A stretch of DNA of 64,000 bases from Roseiarcus sp963783175 (lineage in GTDB: Bacteria; Pseudomonadota; Alphaproteobacteria; Rhizobiales; Beijerinckiaceae). Below, piece after piece: positions 52,327 to 63,162 of the stretch. The DNA lies in assembly GCA_963783175.1 (NCBI GenBank), contig CAWANG010000044.1:1-64000 (forward strand), in the 5' to 3' direction. The notes under the pieces are model-generated. The model saw nothing but the letters and a program-made list of their open reading frames with translations, ran no database searches and was not told the DNA's origin. Made by a program: the position numbers and the translations under genes. Position 1 is the stretch's first letter; every line of letters starts with the position of its first letter.

Positions 52327-55300
52327 ATGCGGCAGAATCTCCACTCTCGGCTGGCTGGCGAGGCTTTGGATCGGGCGCAAGTGCGGCGCTCGTTGCTCGC
52401 CGGGGTTTCGGTGACCTCGCTTGCGCTTCTGGCCGCTCTGGCGGCGGCCGCTCCGGCGCAAGCGCAATCCCTCGGCGGCGTGGGCGGGGCCGGACTCAAT
52501 CCCGGCGGAAATGGCGGCGGCTCAAACCAGAACGGCGGAAACGGCTCGACCGGCGCCACGTTCGGGGCGAAAGGCGTCGCGCCGGGCGGGGCCGGCCAAC
52601 CGGGCACGACAGGAATGGGCCCGACCTCAGCGAACGCATCGGGCGGCGGCGGGGGCGGCGGCGCCGTCGGAGACACGACGACAGCGGGCGGCGCGGGCGG
52701 AGCGGGCGGCGCAGGCGTCGGGACCACGCCGGGCGGCGGCGGGGGCGGTGGCGGCGGGGGTGGAACGGGCTACAATTCGAGCTTCGCCAATTCCGGAACA
52801 TTAACCCTGACGGGCGGCGCGGGCGGCGGGGGCGGAGTCGGCTCCGGTTCCGGCAATGGCGGCGGCGGCGGCGGCGGCGGATTCGGCGTCGTCACCGGGG
52901 CCGATATCAACAATTCGGGAACGCTGACCGTGACCGGCGGCATTGGCGGCGCCGGCGGCGCCGGCGGCGCGAACGGGAACGGCGGCGCCGGCGGCGCGGG
53001 CGGCGCCGGCATCCAAACTTCGGGCAGTTTCTACAACAGCACGTTGAGCACCAGTTCGACCGTGACCGGCGGCGCCGGCGGGGCCGGGGGAACGGGCGTT
53101 GTTGGCGGTGTTGGGGGGAGCGGCGGCATCGGCGTGCTCATAACCGGCAACGGCGCGACGCAATCGACAATCATCAACCGGGTAGGCGATTCGATCAGCG
53201 GCGGCGCAGGCGGCGCGGGCGGGTCCGGCGCGGCGGCCGGGAAGGGCGGCGCTGGCGTCTCGGGTTCGTACATAACCGTCGAGAATCTTGGCGCGATCAA
53301 CGGGGGTGGGCTCGGAGACGCCATCGATTTCAACGGCGGGACGAATTTTCTCTCGCTGGGCGTGGGCCAGTCGATGACCGGCAACATTAACGTCGGGAGC
53401 ACCGCCGCCCTGACCATCGACCAGACAATCGTCGGAGCAAGCGGCGCCCTGTCGAACACGCTCGCTGGCGCGGGGCCGGTGACGATCAATACTGGCGCGT
53501 ACACGCTCACTCTCTCCGGCGACAACACCTATAGCGGCGGCACGACGCTCACGGCCAACAGCACGGTGATCGTTGGCAACAACAACGCCCTGGGAACAAA
53601 CACCGTCAATATGAACAATCTGACGTCGCTGAATTTCACTGGCGGCGCGTCGATCAGCAATGCGATCACCGTGACCGGCGATCCGGATTTCAGCGCCGCG
53701 CCCGCAACGACATCGGTGATCTCCGGGGCGATCACCGGGACGGGCTCCGTCACCATCAACAACGCGGTCGGCGACACCGGTACGATTGAGTTCACCAGCA
53801 CGGGCAACGCCTATACCGGCACGACGACCGTCGACGCAGGAGAGTTGATGGGCGGCGTGGCCGGCGCGTTCAGCGCGGCAAGCGCAACGACCGTGAATTC
53901 AGGGGCCACCCTCGATCTCGGGGGCTTCGCGCAGACCATCAACAACATCACTCTGGACCAAGGCACGATCCAGAACGGTTCATTGACCGGGGAGATTTCG
54001 TCGGCGGGCGGCACGGTCACGAATATTGGCGGGAGCGCGTCGCTCGAGGCGACGGCCTTCGGTACGCCGACGTTGCTGACCGGCATAAACACCTATACCG
54101 GCGCGACGACGGTCGACAGCGGCGCGACGCTCTCAGGCAGCAGCGGAGTTGACGTGTTCAGCGCGGTGAGCGCGACCACGGTGAACGGCACGCTCGACCT
54201 GGGCGGCAACGCTCAGACGGTGAGTTCACTCGCCGGCGCCGGCGCGGTGACCAACAGCGGCGGGAGCGCCGCGACGCTGACCAATCAAGGCCCGTCATCG
54301 ACGTTTGGGGGCGTGATCCAGGACGGGTCCTCTGCCACTGCGCTGACGCAGAACGCGCCCCTCAACACGCTCACGCTCACAGGGGCGAACACCTATTCGG
54401 GCGCGACCACGATCACCGCCGGGACGCTGGCGCTGTCCGGATCAGGCAGCATCGCGAACTCGAGCGGGGTTTCGCTCGCCACCGGCGGCGTTTTCGACAT
54501 TTCGCAGACGACAGCGGGCGCGTCGATCGCGACCTTGGGCAACACCGCCGCCGGCCAGATGGGAACCGTTTACCTCGGCGCGCAAACTTTGACCCTGACC
54601 GGCGCGCTGACGACATTCGGCGGCGTGATCGCCGACGCCGGCGGCATCGACAACGTGACCGGCGGCGGGCTGACGCTGGGGCCGACGGCGACCGGCGTGG
54701 AAACGCTGACCGGCGTGAACACCTATTCGGGCGCGACGACGATCGATGCCGGGACGCTGGCCCTTTCCGGGACGGGGTCGATCGCCTCGTCGAGCGGGGT
54801 GTTCATCTCTAACAACGGCGCGACCGGCGGCACGTTCGACATTTCGGCGACGACGGCGGGCGCATCGATCAAGACCCTGGGCGACGCCGCCGGCGCCGTG
54901 TCGCCGTTCGGGAACGTGGTTCTAGGCGGGCAGACGCTGACGATCACCGACGGCTCGACGACTTTCTCGGGCGTCATCCAGGGCGCTGGCGGTCTCACGA
55001 TCGCCGGCGGCGCCCAGACGCTCGCGGGCGCGAACACGTATACCGGCGCGACGACGATCGACGGCGGCCCGACGCCGGCGTCACTGGCGCTGACCGGGAC
55101 TGGCTCGATCGCCTCGTCGAGCGGCGTGGCGGACTACGGAACGTTCGACATTTCCGGCCTCACCAACGGCGGGACGACGATCACCACGCTTTCAGGGTCG
55201 GGCGGGGTGACGCTCGGGGTGAACACGCTCACGCTCTCCAACGCAAGCAGCACGTTCGCCGGCGCGATCGGCGGGACGGGCGGGCTGACGTTGACGACCG

Positions 55301-57756
55301 GCACAGAAACGCTCTCGGGACTCAACACTTACACCGGCGCGACCACGATCAACGGCGGAACGCTGGCCCTATCCGGGGCCGGATCGATCGCCTCGTCGAG
55401 CGGCGTGGCGGACTACGGAACGTTCGACATTTCCAGCCTCACCAACGGCGGGACGACAATCACCACCCTTTCGGGCTCGGGCGGCGTGACGCTCGGGGCG
55501 AACACGCTCACGCTCTCCAACGCGAGCAGCACGTTCGGCGGCGTCATCAGCGGGACCGGCGGGCTCACCTTAACGGCGGGCACCGAGAGGCTTTCGGGCG
55601 CCAACACCTACACCGGCGCGACCAACATCGACGGCGGAAGGTTGATCGTCACAGGCAGCATCGGTTCTCTGGCGTCTCCGAGCGGCCCGGTCACTGTCGG
55701 CCCCGGCGGCATCCTGGGTTTGCGCGGTTCGATCAGCAGCAGCGGCCTCACGAACTCTGGAACGGTCTACGCCAGGGGGACCCTCAATGCGCCGGTCGTC
55801 AACAACAACGTTTTCAATGTGACCGGCAATCTCGCGAGCATGACCGGGTTCACCAACAACGCCGCCGGGGCGCTGAACGTCTACAATGGAACCTACGCGC
55901 TGACCGGCCTCCTCACCAACTCCGGCGGGGTGAACGTCGCCACCGGAGCCGCGCTGACCGCGACGAACCTCAACAATGTCTCGACCGGCGCGATCGTCAA
56001 TCTGGGAACCGTGACGGATGATCTCAACAACGCCGGCGCGGTGATGAACTATGGCGTCTACAACGCCAATGTCGCTTCGAACACCGGCGCGATCACCAAT
56101 TTTGCCTCGGGAACCTGGAACGGAAGCGCCGTCAACACCGGCGGAGCGATCGAGAACGATGGCCTGTGGACCGGCGCGCTGACCAACATGAGCGGCACGT
56201 TGACCAACAACGCCAAGATCGTCGGCAACGTCACGGCGATGGGCGGGACCGTGAACAGCTTCACGTCGAACAGCGCGATCGTGGGCAACGTGACGCTGCC
56301 CGGGACCCCTGCGCTGATGAACGCCCTAGGCGTCATCAATGGCGACGTCAGCGTGATGGCGGACTCGAATGGCGTCTACAACGGCGTCTTCCGCGTCGGC
56401 GACAACACCGGCCTCCTGAACCCGGTCGGAACGACGCCGAAGACGCTGACCGTGAACGGCTCGGTTTCGGGCCCGATCACGATGCCCGTCGACCTGCGGA
56501 ACGGCAATTCGAACTACATCAACGTGACCGGTTCGACCGCCAACGCGGCGGTCGCTCTCGCCGGGACGCTGACCAACCCGAGCAACGCGCTCTGGACGCA
56601 AGTTCCCAATCGGACGCTCACGTATTCTAACGCGTCGATCCCGCTCAGCCCGACCTCGGATCAGCTCCTGGCGGGCGCCAGCCGGTATGGGATTTACGAC
56701 TACGTCCCGACGTTCGGCGGCAACGGGATTGCGCAGGAACTCAAGCTCGGCGTGGTCGCCTCTCCGGCCAACCAGGTCTCGGCGTTGGTCACGGCGCTCA
56801 ACACGTCGTTCTTCCAAAACGCCTCGGCGTTCCTCCCCTCGCCGGTCAATCCGACGCCGAACATGTGGTACGGCGGCGTGTGGTCGCGCGGCGGGGGGGC
56901 GGAGGTTACGACCGAAACCAACTCGAGCGGAGGCGGCGCGCTGTCCTCGGTCGACAGCCGGTACCAAACCAGCATCGGCGGGGTCCAGCTCGGCCTCGAC
57001 GAGGGCATCTACAACATCAACGCCTCGGGCATGAACGCGCATCTTGGAATCACCGGAGGCGGCGCGTGGGGCTATTCCACCCAGAATAGCTCCAGCGATC
57101 CCTACGCCCTGCTTAACGTCTCTGGCAGCGCCACCATGCCCTTCTACGGAATTTACGCGGCGGTGACCGGCCAAGGCTTCTCCGGAACACTCCAGTGGCG
57201 CCACAACACTTTCGACATGAACCTCAACAACACCGATCTTGGGTTGCATAATGCGTCGCTGAACGCGAACGGGAACACGTTCTCGGCCGACGCGGCTTAC
57301 ACCCTCCCGCTGGCCTACAACTTCTTCGCCACGCCTTCCGCCGCTGTGTTCGTGACCAACACCGGCATCAACAACCTCAACGCGTCGCCCCTGGTCGCGC
57401 CCGGGACCTGGTTCACCTTCGACAACCTCAACAACACCCTGTTCAGGGCGGGGGTGCGGGTCGGAACGGTTTATCCGTTCAACGACAACCTTACGGTCCA
57501 GCCCTATGTCAGCGGCAACGTATGGCATGAGTTCGACGGCGCGACCACGACACACTTCTATCAGTATTCGATGGCTGGGCTCTCGACGCTGCCGGGGATT
57601 TATTCAACTGGGGTCGGGACGTTCGGGCAGTTCAGCATCGGATTCTCGACCCAGTCGCCGAAGTCCGGCTTGACCTCCTTTGTCCAAGCCGATCTCCAGA
57701 CCGGCTCGAACCTTCAAGGCTGGGGCCTGACCGCCGGCTTGCGATACAGCTACTGA
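52327..57756 (+). CDS. Giant autotransporter with Gly-rich and PATR-type repeats
   Basis: 1809 residues from ATG 52327 (M-R-Q-N-L-H-S-R-L-A-G-E), the first methionine with a signal peptide (L-A-L-L-A-A-L-A-A-A-A-P-A-Q-A-Q). Residues ~40-380 are Gly-rich (G-G-x triplets). From about 380 come many autotransporter-associated beta-strand repeats of the L-x-G-x-N-T-Y-x-G-A-T-T-I type, then a T/N-rich stem. The last ~300 residues (N-M-W-Y-G-G-V-W-S to Y-S-Y) form an autotransporter beta-barrel. The passenger should be displayed outside as a long beta-helix, perhaps for adhesion. Part of it is a recent 279-bp duplication (55102-55659). No other secretion genes are adjacent. Confidence 0.9.
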   Translation: MRQNLHSRLAGEALDRAQVRRSLLAGVSVTSLALLAALAAAAPAQAQSLGGVGGAGLNPGGNGGGSNQNGGNGSTGATFGAKGVAPGGAGQPGTTGMGPTSANASGGGGGGGAVGDTTTAGGAGGAGGAGVGTTPGGGGGGGGGGGTGYNSSFANSGTLTLTGGAGGGGGVGSGSGNGGGGGGGGFGVVTGADINNSGTLTVTGGIGGAGGAGGANGNGGAGGAGGAGIQTSGSFYNSTLSTSSTVTGGAGGAGGTGVVGGVGGSGGIGVLITGNGATQSTIINRVGDSISGGAGGAGGSGAAAGKGGAGVSGSYITVENLGAINGGGLGDAIDFNGGTNFLSLGVGQSMTGNINVGSTAALTIDQTIVGASGALSNTLAGAGPVTINTGAYTLTLSGDNTYSGGTTLTANSTVIVGNNNALGTNTVNMNNLTSLNFTGGASISNAITVTGDPDFSAAPATTSVISGAITGTGSVTINNAVGDTGTIEFTSTGNAYTGTTTVDAGELMGGVAGAFSAASATTVNSGATLDLGGFAQTINNITLDQGTIQNGSLTGEISSAGGTVTNIGGSASLEATAFGTPTLLTGINTYTGATTVDSGATLSGSSGVDVFSAVSATTVNGTLDLGGNAQTVSSLAGAGAVTNSGGSAATLTNQGPSSTFGGVIQDGSSATALTQNAPLNTLTLTGANTYSGATTITAGTLALSGSGSIANSSGVSLATGGVFDISQTTAGASIATLGNTAAGQMGTVYLGAQTLTLTGALTTFGGVIADAGGIDNVTGGGLTLGPTATGVETLTGVNTYSGATTIDAGTLALSGTGSIASSSGVFISNNGATGGTFDISATTAGASIKTLGDAAGAVSPFGNVVLGGQTLTITDGSTTFSGVIQGAGGLTIAGGAQTLAGANTYTGATTIDGGPTPASLALTGTGSIASSSGVADYGTFDISGLTNGGTTITTLSGSGGVTLGVNTLTLSNASSTFAGAIGGTGGLTLTTGTETLSGLNTYTGATTINGGTLALSGAGSIASSSGVADYGTFDISSLTNGGTTITTLSGSGGVTLGANTLTLSNASSTFGGVISGTGGLTLTAGTERLSGANTYTGATNIDGGRLIVTGSIGSLASPSGPVTVGPGGILGLRGSISSSGLTNSGTVYARGTLNAPVVNNNVFNVTGNLASMTGFTNNAAGALNVYNGTYALTGLLTNSGGVNVATGAALTATNLNNVSTGAIVNLGTVTDDLNNAGAVMNYGVYNANVASNTGAITNFASGTWNGSAVNTGGAIENDGLWTGALTNMSGTLTNNAKIVGNVTAMGGTVNSFTSNSAIVGNVTLPGTPALMNALGVINGDVSVMADSNGVYNGVFRVGDNTGLLNPVGTTPKTLTVNGSVSGPITMPVDLRNGNSNYINVTGSTANAAVALAGTLTNPSNALWTQVPNRTLTYSNASIPLSPTSDQLLAGASRYGIYDYVPTFGGNGIAQELKLGVVASPANQVSALVTALNTSFFQNASAFLPSPVNPTPNMWYGGVWSRGGGAEVTTETNSSGGGALSSVDSRYQTSIGGVQLGLDEGIYNINASGMNAHLGITGGGAWGYSTQNSSSDPYALLNVSGSATMPFYGIYAAVTGQGFSGTLQWRHNTFDMNLNNTDLGLHNASLNANGNTFSADAAYTLPLAYNFFATPSAAVFVTNTGINNLNASPLVAPGTWFTFDNLNNTLFRAGVRVGTVYPFNDNLTVQPYVSGNVWHEFDGATTTHFYQYSMAGLSTLPGIYSTGVGTFGQFSIGFSTQSPKSGLTSFVQADLQTGSNLQGWGLTAGLRYSY
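55102..55659 (+). repeat. 279-bp in-frame tandem duplication in the autotransporter
   Basis: Units 55102-55380 and 55381-55659 are 93 codons each and nearly identical at protein level (both G-S-I-A-S-S-S-G-V-A-D-Y-G-T-F-D-I-S), diverging only at the last codons. It is longer and better conserved than the shorter PATR repeats around it, so probably recent. Confidence 0.85.
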
Positions 57757-58392
57757 GACGAGGGCGTGTTCCCGGGGTTTGTCTCGCGGACGCGGAGCGC
57801 AGGGGCTTCGGCCCGAGCGAGGTCGGGCCGTTCCGTCGGGCGATGGCGCGCGCTATTCGACGCTATTCGCATCGAGATCGTCGGCCGCAATGGTCCGTCT
57901 GGGGTAGACGCACACTATCCCCAAGCGAACGAGCGCGACCGACAGGATGGCCAAGACGATATAACTCACGCTTCTCTCCAGGGTAGGAGCCGTCCGAGCA
58001 AATCATCTTCGATTTGAAAGGGTAACTTTCCGTCAACGCCGCCGGCCGTTCCTTTCAGCCTCGTCTCGCGACCCCCGCAAAGACGATTAGCAGGATGACC
58101 ACGATCGCGAGCGCCAGGGGATGGCCGCGGCGCGCCGGCTGCGCGCTCGTGAGCGGGGCCGGGCGGCGGCGAACGACGTGACCATTCGTCGTCTTTCGGC
58201 GAGCGATGTTCGATCATCGCAGCCGGCCCAAGCGCCGTTGATCTTCGATTAGTCGTTGGACGGTTGCCCCATCGCTGGTTCGCGCCACGTTACGGTGGAA
58301 ATCGCGATTGATCTGTGCTGGGAAGATCGAAACCTCGCCGCGAGCGCCGCGATGTGAGGCCTAAACGCCAATCGAACGGGAGGAGTAGACCC
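57757..58392. other. Intergenic region after the autotransporter
   Basis: 636 bases. On the minus strand a 38-residue ORF (57853-57969) has a good ribosome binding site. Another minus-strand frame encodes a single hydrophobic helix (L-A-L-A-I-V-V-I-L-L-I-V-F-A-G-V-A) ending at a TGA at 58055-58057, but without a start codon in frame, so it could be a small membrane protein broken by an indel. Nothing else is recognised. Confidence 0.45.
57853..57969 (-). CDS. Possible small membrane peptide (38 aa)
   Basis: GTG 57969 with GGAGAGAA two bases before it opens M-S-Y-I-V-L-A-I-L-S-V-A-L-V-R-L-G-I-V, a short hydrophobic helix followed by a charged tail (P-R-R-T-I-A-A-D-D-L-D). The ribosome binding site is the main evidence. 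Sequence is too short for a family. Likely a small membrane peptide, but a chance ORF is quite possible. Confidence 0.3.
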   Translation of the reverse strand: MSYIVLAILSVALVRLGIVCVYPRRTIAADDLDANSVE

Positions 58393-59049
58393 GTGCGCCA
58401 GATGTTGATTGCGGCGGGATGCCTGATGGCTGCCATGCCTCTCGGTCGGATCGCCGCTAATACGGCGAGTTCGCCGGCCATAGGCAAGGAGCCCAGGTTT
58501 CCCCAGTTGACCTTGGACCAGCTCAACGACCAGCAGCGCCCGCTCGGCGAAAAGATTATGAAAATCTCGAGCGTAGGGCTTGGCGGTCCCTACAATCCAA
58601 TGCTGCGCAGCCCGGTCTACGCGCAGCGTATGTACGATCTGCTTGACTACCTGCGCTGGCACACGTCCGTGCCGGCCAAGCTTAACGAGATGGCCATCCT
58701 CATCATCGGCCGGCAGTGGCGCTCGCAAGTGGAATGGTTCGCCCACGCGCCGCTGGCGAAGAAAGCGGGCCTCGCCGATTCGATCATCGCCGACCTGAAA
58801 GCCAACAAGCGACCGGCCGGCATGAGCCCCGACGAAGAGGTCGTCTACGACTTCGTCACCGACTTGACGACCAAACACAAGGTATCGGACGAGTTATTCG
58901 ATCGCGCCAAGACGCTTCTCGGCGAACAGCAGGTCGTCGATCTGACGGGGGTCGCCGGAACATACGTCGGCGTCGCTATGATCCTGGCGATGGCCGAAGA
59001 AGGCGTCCCCGCCGGCAAAGAGCCGCCATTCGAGGATGGCGACCATTGA
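58393..59049 (+). CDS. Carboxymuconolactone decarboxylase-family secreted protein
   Basis: 218 residues from GTG 58393 with GGGAGGAG upstream. A hydrophobic leader (M-L-I-A-A-G-C-L-M-A-A-M-P-L-G) suggests export or a membrane anchor. The domain resembles the carboxymuconolactone decarboxylase (CMD) family: K-L-N-E-M-A-I-L-I-I-G-R-Q-W (about 103), E-W-F-A-H-A-P-L-A-K-K-A-G (about 118), and D-L-T-G-V-A-G-T-Y (about 193). It lacks the Cys-x-x-Cys of AhpD-type members, so peroxidase activity is doubtful. It stands alone upstream of the livKHMGF-type genes; a link to the transporter substrate is possible but unproven. Confidence 0.75.
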   Translation: MRQMLIAAGCLMAAMPLGRIAANTASSPAIGKEPRFPQLTLDQLNDQQRPLGEKIMKISSVGLGGPYNPMLRSPVYAQRMYDLLDYLRWHTSVPAKLNEMAILIIGRQWRSQVEWFAHAPLAKKAGLADSIIADLKANKRPAGMSPDEEVVYDFVTDLTTKHKVSDELFDRAKTLLGEQQVVDLTGVAGTYVGVAMILAMAEEGVPAGKEPPFEDGDH

Positions 59050-59198
59050 GCGACAACTGATGTGCTATCGCTGCAAAGCGAACGGGCTGCCTCCTCGCCG
59101 TCAATCGGAGTCGAACCGCCGATCTATTTGGCTAGTCGAAATCCGCTTTTGACATTCGCCGCACAGGGCACCAGCATTGCGGCTCGAGGGAGGATCAG

Positions 59199-60461
59199 AT
59201 GCGAAACGTGACGCGGCGCGAATTCGGGTCATTGGCGGCGGGGATTTCCGCGGCGACGTTAACGCGGCCGGCTCTCGGGCAGTCGGCCGACGGGCCGATC
59301 AGGATCGGCTACACAATGCCGCTGAGCGGCGGCCTCGCGGGCAACGGGAGGCCGGCGTTCCTCGCCCACAAGCTCTGGCTGGAAGACGTCAACGCCAAGG
59401 GCGGGTTGCTCGGGCGCAAGGTCGAGCTCGTCAACTACGACGACCAGAGCAACGCGGGTCAAGTGCCGGCGCTCTACACCAAGCTGATCGAAGTCGACAA
59501 AGTGGACCTCGTCATCTCGAGTTATGCGACCGCGCTTATCGCCCCAGCAATGCCGGTGGTCATGGGCCACGGAATGGCCTTCGTCACGCTGCTTGGCTCG
59601 GCCACCAACGACGCCTTCCAATACGATCGCACCGCGAACGTCAGCCCGACCGGCGGCAACATGCAGCAGGATTTCGCCAAGGGCTTCTTCGAGGTGGCGA
59701 TGAACGCCGACCCGAAGCCGAAGACGGTCGCGATCGCCGGCCTCGACGGCGATTTTCCGCAGCGTTCAATGAAAAGCGCGCGAACGCAGGCGAAGGCGGC
59801 CGGTCTTGAAATCGTTTACGACAAGAGCTATCCGCCGTCGACCATCGACTATGGTCCGATCATCCGCGCCATCCAGGCCGCAAAGCCGGACATTGTCTAT
59901 CTCGGCTCCTATCCCACCAATTCCGTCGGCTTGCTCAAAGCGATATACGAGGCCAAGCTCTCGGCGACCGTTCTCGGCGGCGGCATGATCGGGCCGCAGA
60001 TCACCGCGATCAAGGCCCAGTTCGGGCCCATGCTCAACAACCTCTTGTGCTGGGACGTCTATGCTCCCGAGCCGACGTTGAAGTTCCCGGGGGTCGAGGC
60101 CTTCCTCGAACGCTATCGCGCCGCCGCAGAGAAGGAGAAAGCGGACCCGCTCGGGCTTTATGCGCCGCCGCTCGCCTATGCGCAGATGCAAGTGATGGAG
60201 CAGGCGGTCGCCCGCGTCGGCAAGATCGACCAGGAGGCCATCGGCGCGGATTTCCACGCGAGCACGTTCCCCACAGTGCTTGGCGATCTGAAATTCGACG
60301 CCAAGGGCGAGTGGCAGCATGAACGCAATCTTTATGTCCAGTATCAAGGCGTGAAGGGGAACGACATCGAGCAATTCAAGAAGTCTGGCGTACAGGTCAT
60401 CCTCTATCCGGACCAATACAAGTCCGGGAAACTCCTGACGCAATTCCCGGCGACGGGCTGA
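59199..60461 (+). CDS. Branched-chain-amino-acid-type ABC substrate-binding protein
   Basis: 420 residues with a Tat-like leader (T-R-R-E-F-G-S-L-A-A-G). The Leu/Ile/Val-binding (periplasmic binding protein type 1) fold is clear: I-R-I-G-Y-T-M-P-L-S-G (about 35), a central Y-D-D-Q-S-N-A-G, and F-P-Q-R-S-M near the hinge. It binds a ligand in the periplasm for the downstream permeases. Ligands for this family include branched-chain amino acids, amides, urea or aromatic acids; the neighbour at 58393 (CMD family) hints at a carbon source. The gene starts the livKHMGF-like set, 143 bases before the first permease. Confidence 0.88.
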   Translation: MRNVTRREFGSLAAGISAATLTRPALGQSADGPIRIGYTMPLSGGLAGNGRPAFLAHKLWLEDVNAKGGLLGRKVELVNYDDQSNAGQVPALYTKLIEVDKVDLVISSYATALIAPAMPVVMGHGMAFVTLLGSATNDAFQYDRTANVSPTGGNMQQDFAKGFFEVAMNADPKPKTVAIAGLDGDFPQRSMKSARTQAKAAGLEIVYDKSYPPSTIDYGPIIRAIQAAKPDIVYLGSYPTNSVGLLKAIYEAKLSATVLGGGMIGPQITAIKAQFGPMLNNLLCWDVYAPEPTLKFPGVEAFLERYRAAAEKEKADPLGLYAPPLAYAQMQVMEQAVARVGKIDQEAIGADFHASTFPTVLGDLKFDAKGEWQHERNLYVQYQGVKGNDIEQFKKSGVQVILYPDQYKSGKLLTQFPATG

Positions 60462-60604
60462 GGCGAGGACGCTCCTGGCTTGTCGACTGGCGATCGGCTC
60501 GCTGTCAGTCGCCAGGATTTCGATGAGCCGGCCGACGCCGAGGTCGGTGTTGGTCCGGGAGCCCTGCCCGTCGCGCCCGACTTCCCAGAAGAACACCCCG
60601 CCCG

Positions 60605-61487
60605 ATGACGCTCGATCCGGTCCTCCTTCTCAACGCTCTCGCCTCGGGACTCCTGCTCGGCGCATTCTACGCGCTTGCAGCGTCGGGGCTCGCGGTCGCG
60701 TTCGGGCTGCTCGACGTCGTCAACATCGCCCATCCGGCGATCATGGTCGCCGCGGCCTTTGCCGTTTCCGCGCTTTCCGCCGCAACGGGGCTCGATCCGG
60801 CGCCGACAACTCTCATTGTCGCGGCGCCTTTCGCGCTCGCCGGCGCCGCCCTCTATCGAGCCTATCATTACTTCTTCGAGCGGCGCGGCGACGAATTCAA
60901 TTCGAGGCCTCGCCCTCTTCTTCGGCTTGATGTTCCTCATCGAGACTGCGCTCCTGATGATTTGGGGAGCGGACCAGAGGTTCGTCGAAGCGCCGTACAC
61001 GAACGGCGTGGTCTCGTTGGGCAAGGTTTATTTGCCGCTGCGCATGCTCGTTCCGGCGGCCGTGTCTCTCATAGCGTTCGCGGGGCTGTCCGCCTTCCTG
61101 AAGACGACTTTTCTCGGTCGTGCAATCGCGGCGGTTTCTCAGGACCGCGAAGCGTTGCAGCTGATGGGCGTCGATCCGGTCCGGGTGAAGACTGTCGCAT
61201 TCGCCCTGTCGGTCGCGCTAGCCGCGCTCGCTGGCGGCGCGCTGATCGTGCTTCAGCCGGTCGATTCCGCCTCGGGGCGAATCTTCATTGGACGCCTCTT
61301 CGCCATCGTCATCATGGGCGGTCTCGGCTCGTTGCCGGGGACGTTCATTGCGGGTCTGCTTTTCGGGGTCATCGAGGACATGACGGCGACGCTCCTTAGC
61401 CCCTCCTGGTCGCCGGCCGTCGCATTCGGTCTGCTGCTTGGCTTTCTGGCGCTGCGTCCGCGCGGCCTGCTCGGTACAGCAGCGTGA
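60605..61487 (+). pseudogene. LivH-type ABC permease, frameshifted
   Basis: ATG 60605 begins a LivH-like permease (N-A-L-A-S-G-L-L-L-G-A-F-Y-A-L-A-A-S-G-L-A-V-A-F-G). Around base 60894 the frame shifts; the next frame, N-S-I-R-G-L-A-L-F-F-G-L-M, runs through the remaining helices to stop 61487 (L-A-L-R-P-R-G-L-L-G). Removing one T from GAATTC near 60893 gives continuous D-E-S-I-R-G-L. The rest is intact, with the permease segments in order, and the stop overlaps livM (61484). A single-base consensus error is likely, as a defective permease would disable the whole transporter. Confidence 0.8.
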
Positions 61488-62448
61488 CGGATTCGGGGGG
61501 CTTTCGATTCTGGGTTCGGGCAATCATATTGGCGACAGCGAGCCTCGTCGCGGTAGCCCTCGTCCTGCGCGCCGCGCGCAACGACTACGCGTTCTATCTC
61601 GCCTACCTCGTCTTTCAATATGTCGCGCTCGCCCTCGGTTGGAACATACTTGGCGGATATGCGGGCTTCGTCAATTTCGGCGCCTCGGCGTTCTTCGCCG
61701 CGGGCGCCTATTCGACGGTCGCGCTAAATAAGGCAATCGGCGCGTCGCTGCCGATCTGCGTGGCGGCGGGCGGCGCCGTCGGTGCGACTCTCGGCCTATT
61801 GATGGGCGCGCTGACGCTTCGCTTGCGCGGCGTTTATTTCGCAATTTCGACGCTGTCGTTATCGATGGTGCTTGAGACGCTCGTGGTCAATTGGTCTTAC
61901 GTCGGCGGCTCGAGCGGAGCCTACCTCGTTCGGCCGAAGGTCTTCGCGCCATTCACAAGCTTTACCGAATATCTCTGCCTGACGATGTTTGCGATCTCGG
62001 CCGGCGCGGCCGTCGCCTCCGCTGCGATCGAGCGCTCGTCGATAGGGGCGGGCCTGGCGGCGATCCGCGACGACGAAACGGCCGCCGCCGCGCTCGGCGT
62101 CCCGACGTTGCGGCTGAAACTCGTTGCGGCGACGATCAGCGGCGCGATCCTCGGCATGGCTGGGACGCCGCTGCCGTTCTACAATTCCTACGTCAACCCC
62201 GACTCCGCCTTCGCCATTGGCTATTCGGTCAACGCCGTCGCCATGGCGTTGGTCGGAGGCGTGGAAAGTTGGCCTGGCCCGGTCGCCGGAGCGTTGCTCC
62301 TGGGCTTGCTCCAACAGCTCGCGTTGGCTTTTGTCTCGTCTTCCGCGAGCCTGGCGCTGGTTGGGTTAGTGTTCATGGCGTTCGTCGCCTTGGCGCCTCG
62401 GGGGCTGATCGGTCTTCTCAGGGCGCGCGGCCAGCCACGAGGCGGGCC

Positions 62449-62452
<4 letters not shown>
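61484..62452 (+). CDS. LivM-type ABC permease
   Basis: 322 residues from GTG 61484 with the 4-base GTGA overlap to the upstream permease. About nine helices; the LivM pattern includes Y-V-A-L-A-L-G-W-N-I-L-G-G-Y-A-G (about 45-60), F-V-N-F-G-A-S-A-F-F-A-A-G and R-D-D-E-T-A-A-A-A-L-G-V-P-T (the loop that meets the ATPases). It forms the membrane pore with the LivH partner. It overlaps livG by 4 bases (62449-62452). Confidence 0.92.

Positions 62453-63151
<699 letters not shown>

Positions 63152-63162
<11 letters not shown>

Noticed and set aside
56326..57555. 409-codon minus-strand frame across the autotransporter barrel
   Set aside because: Lies opposite the conserved autotransporter C-terminus; its sequence is repetitive and charged without motifs.
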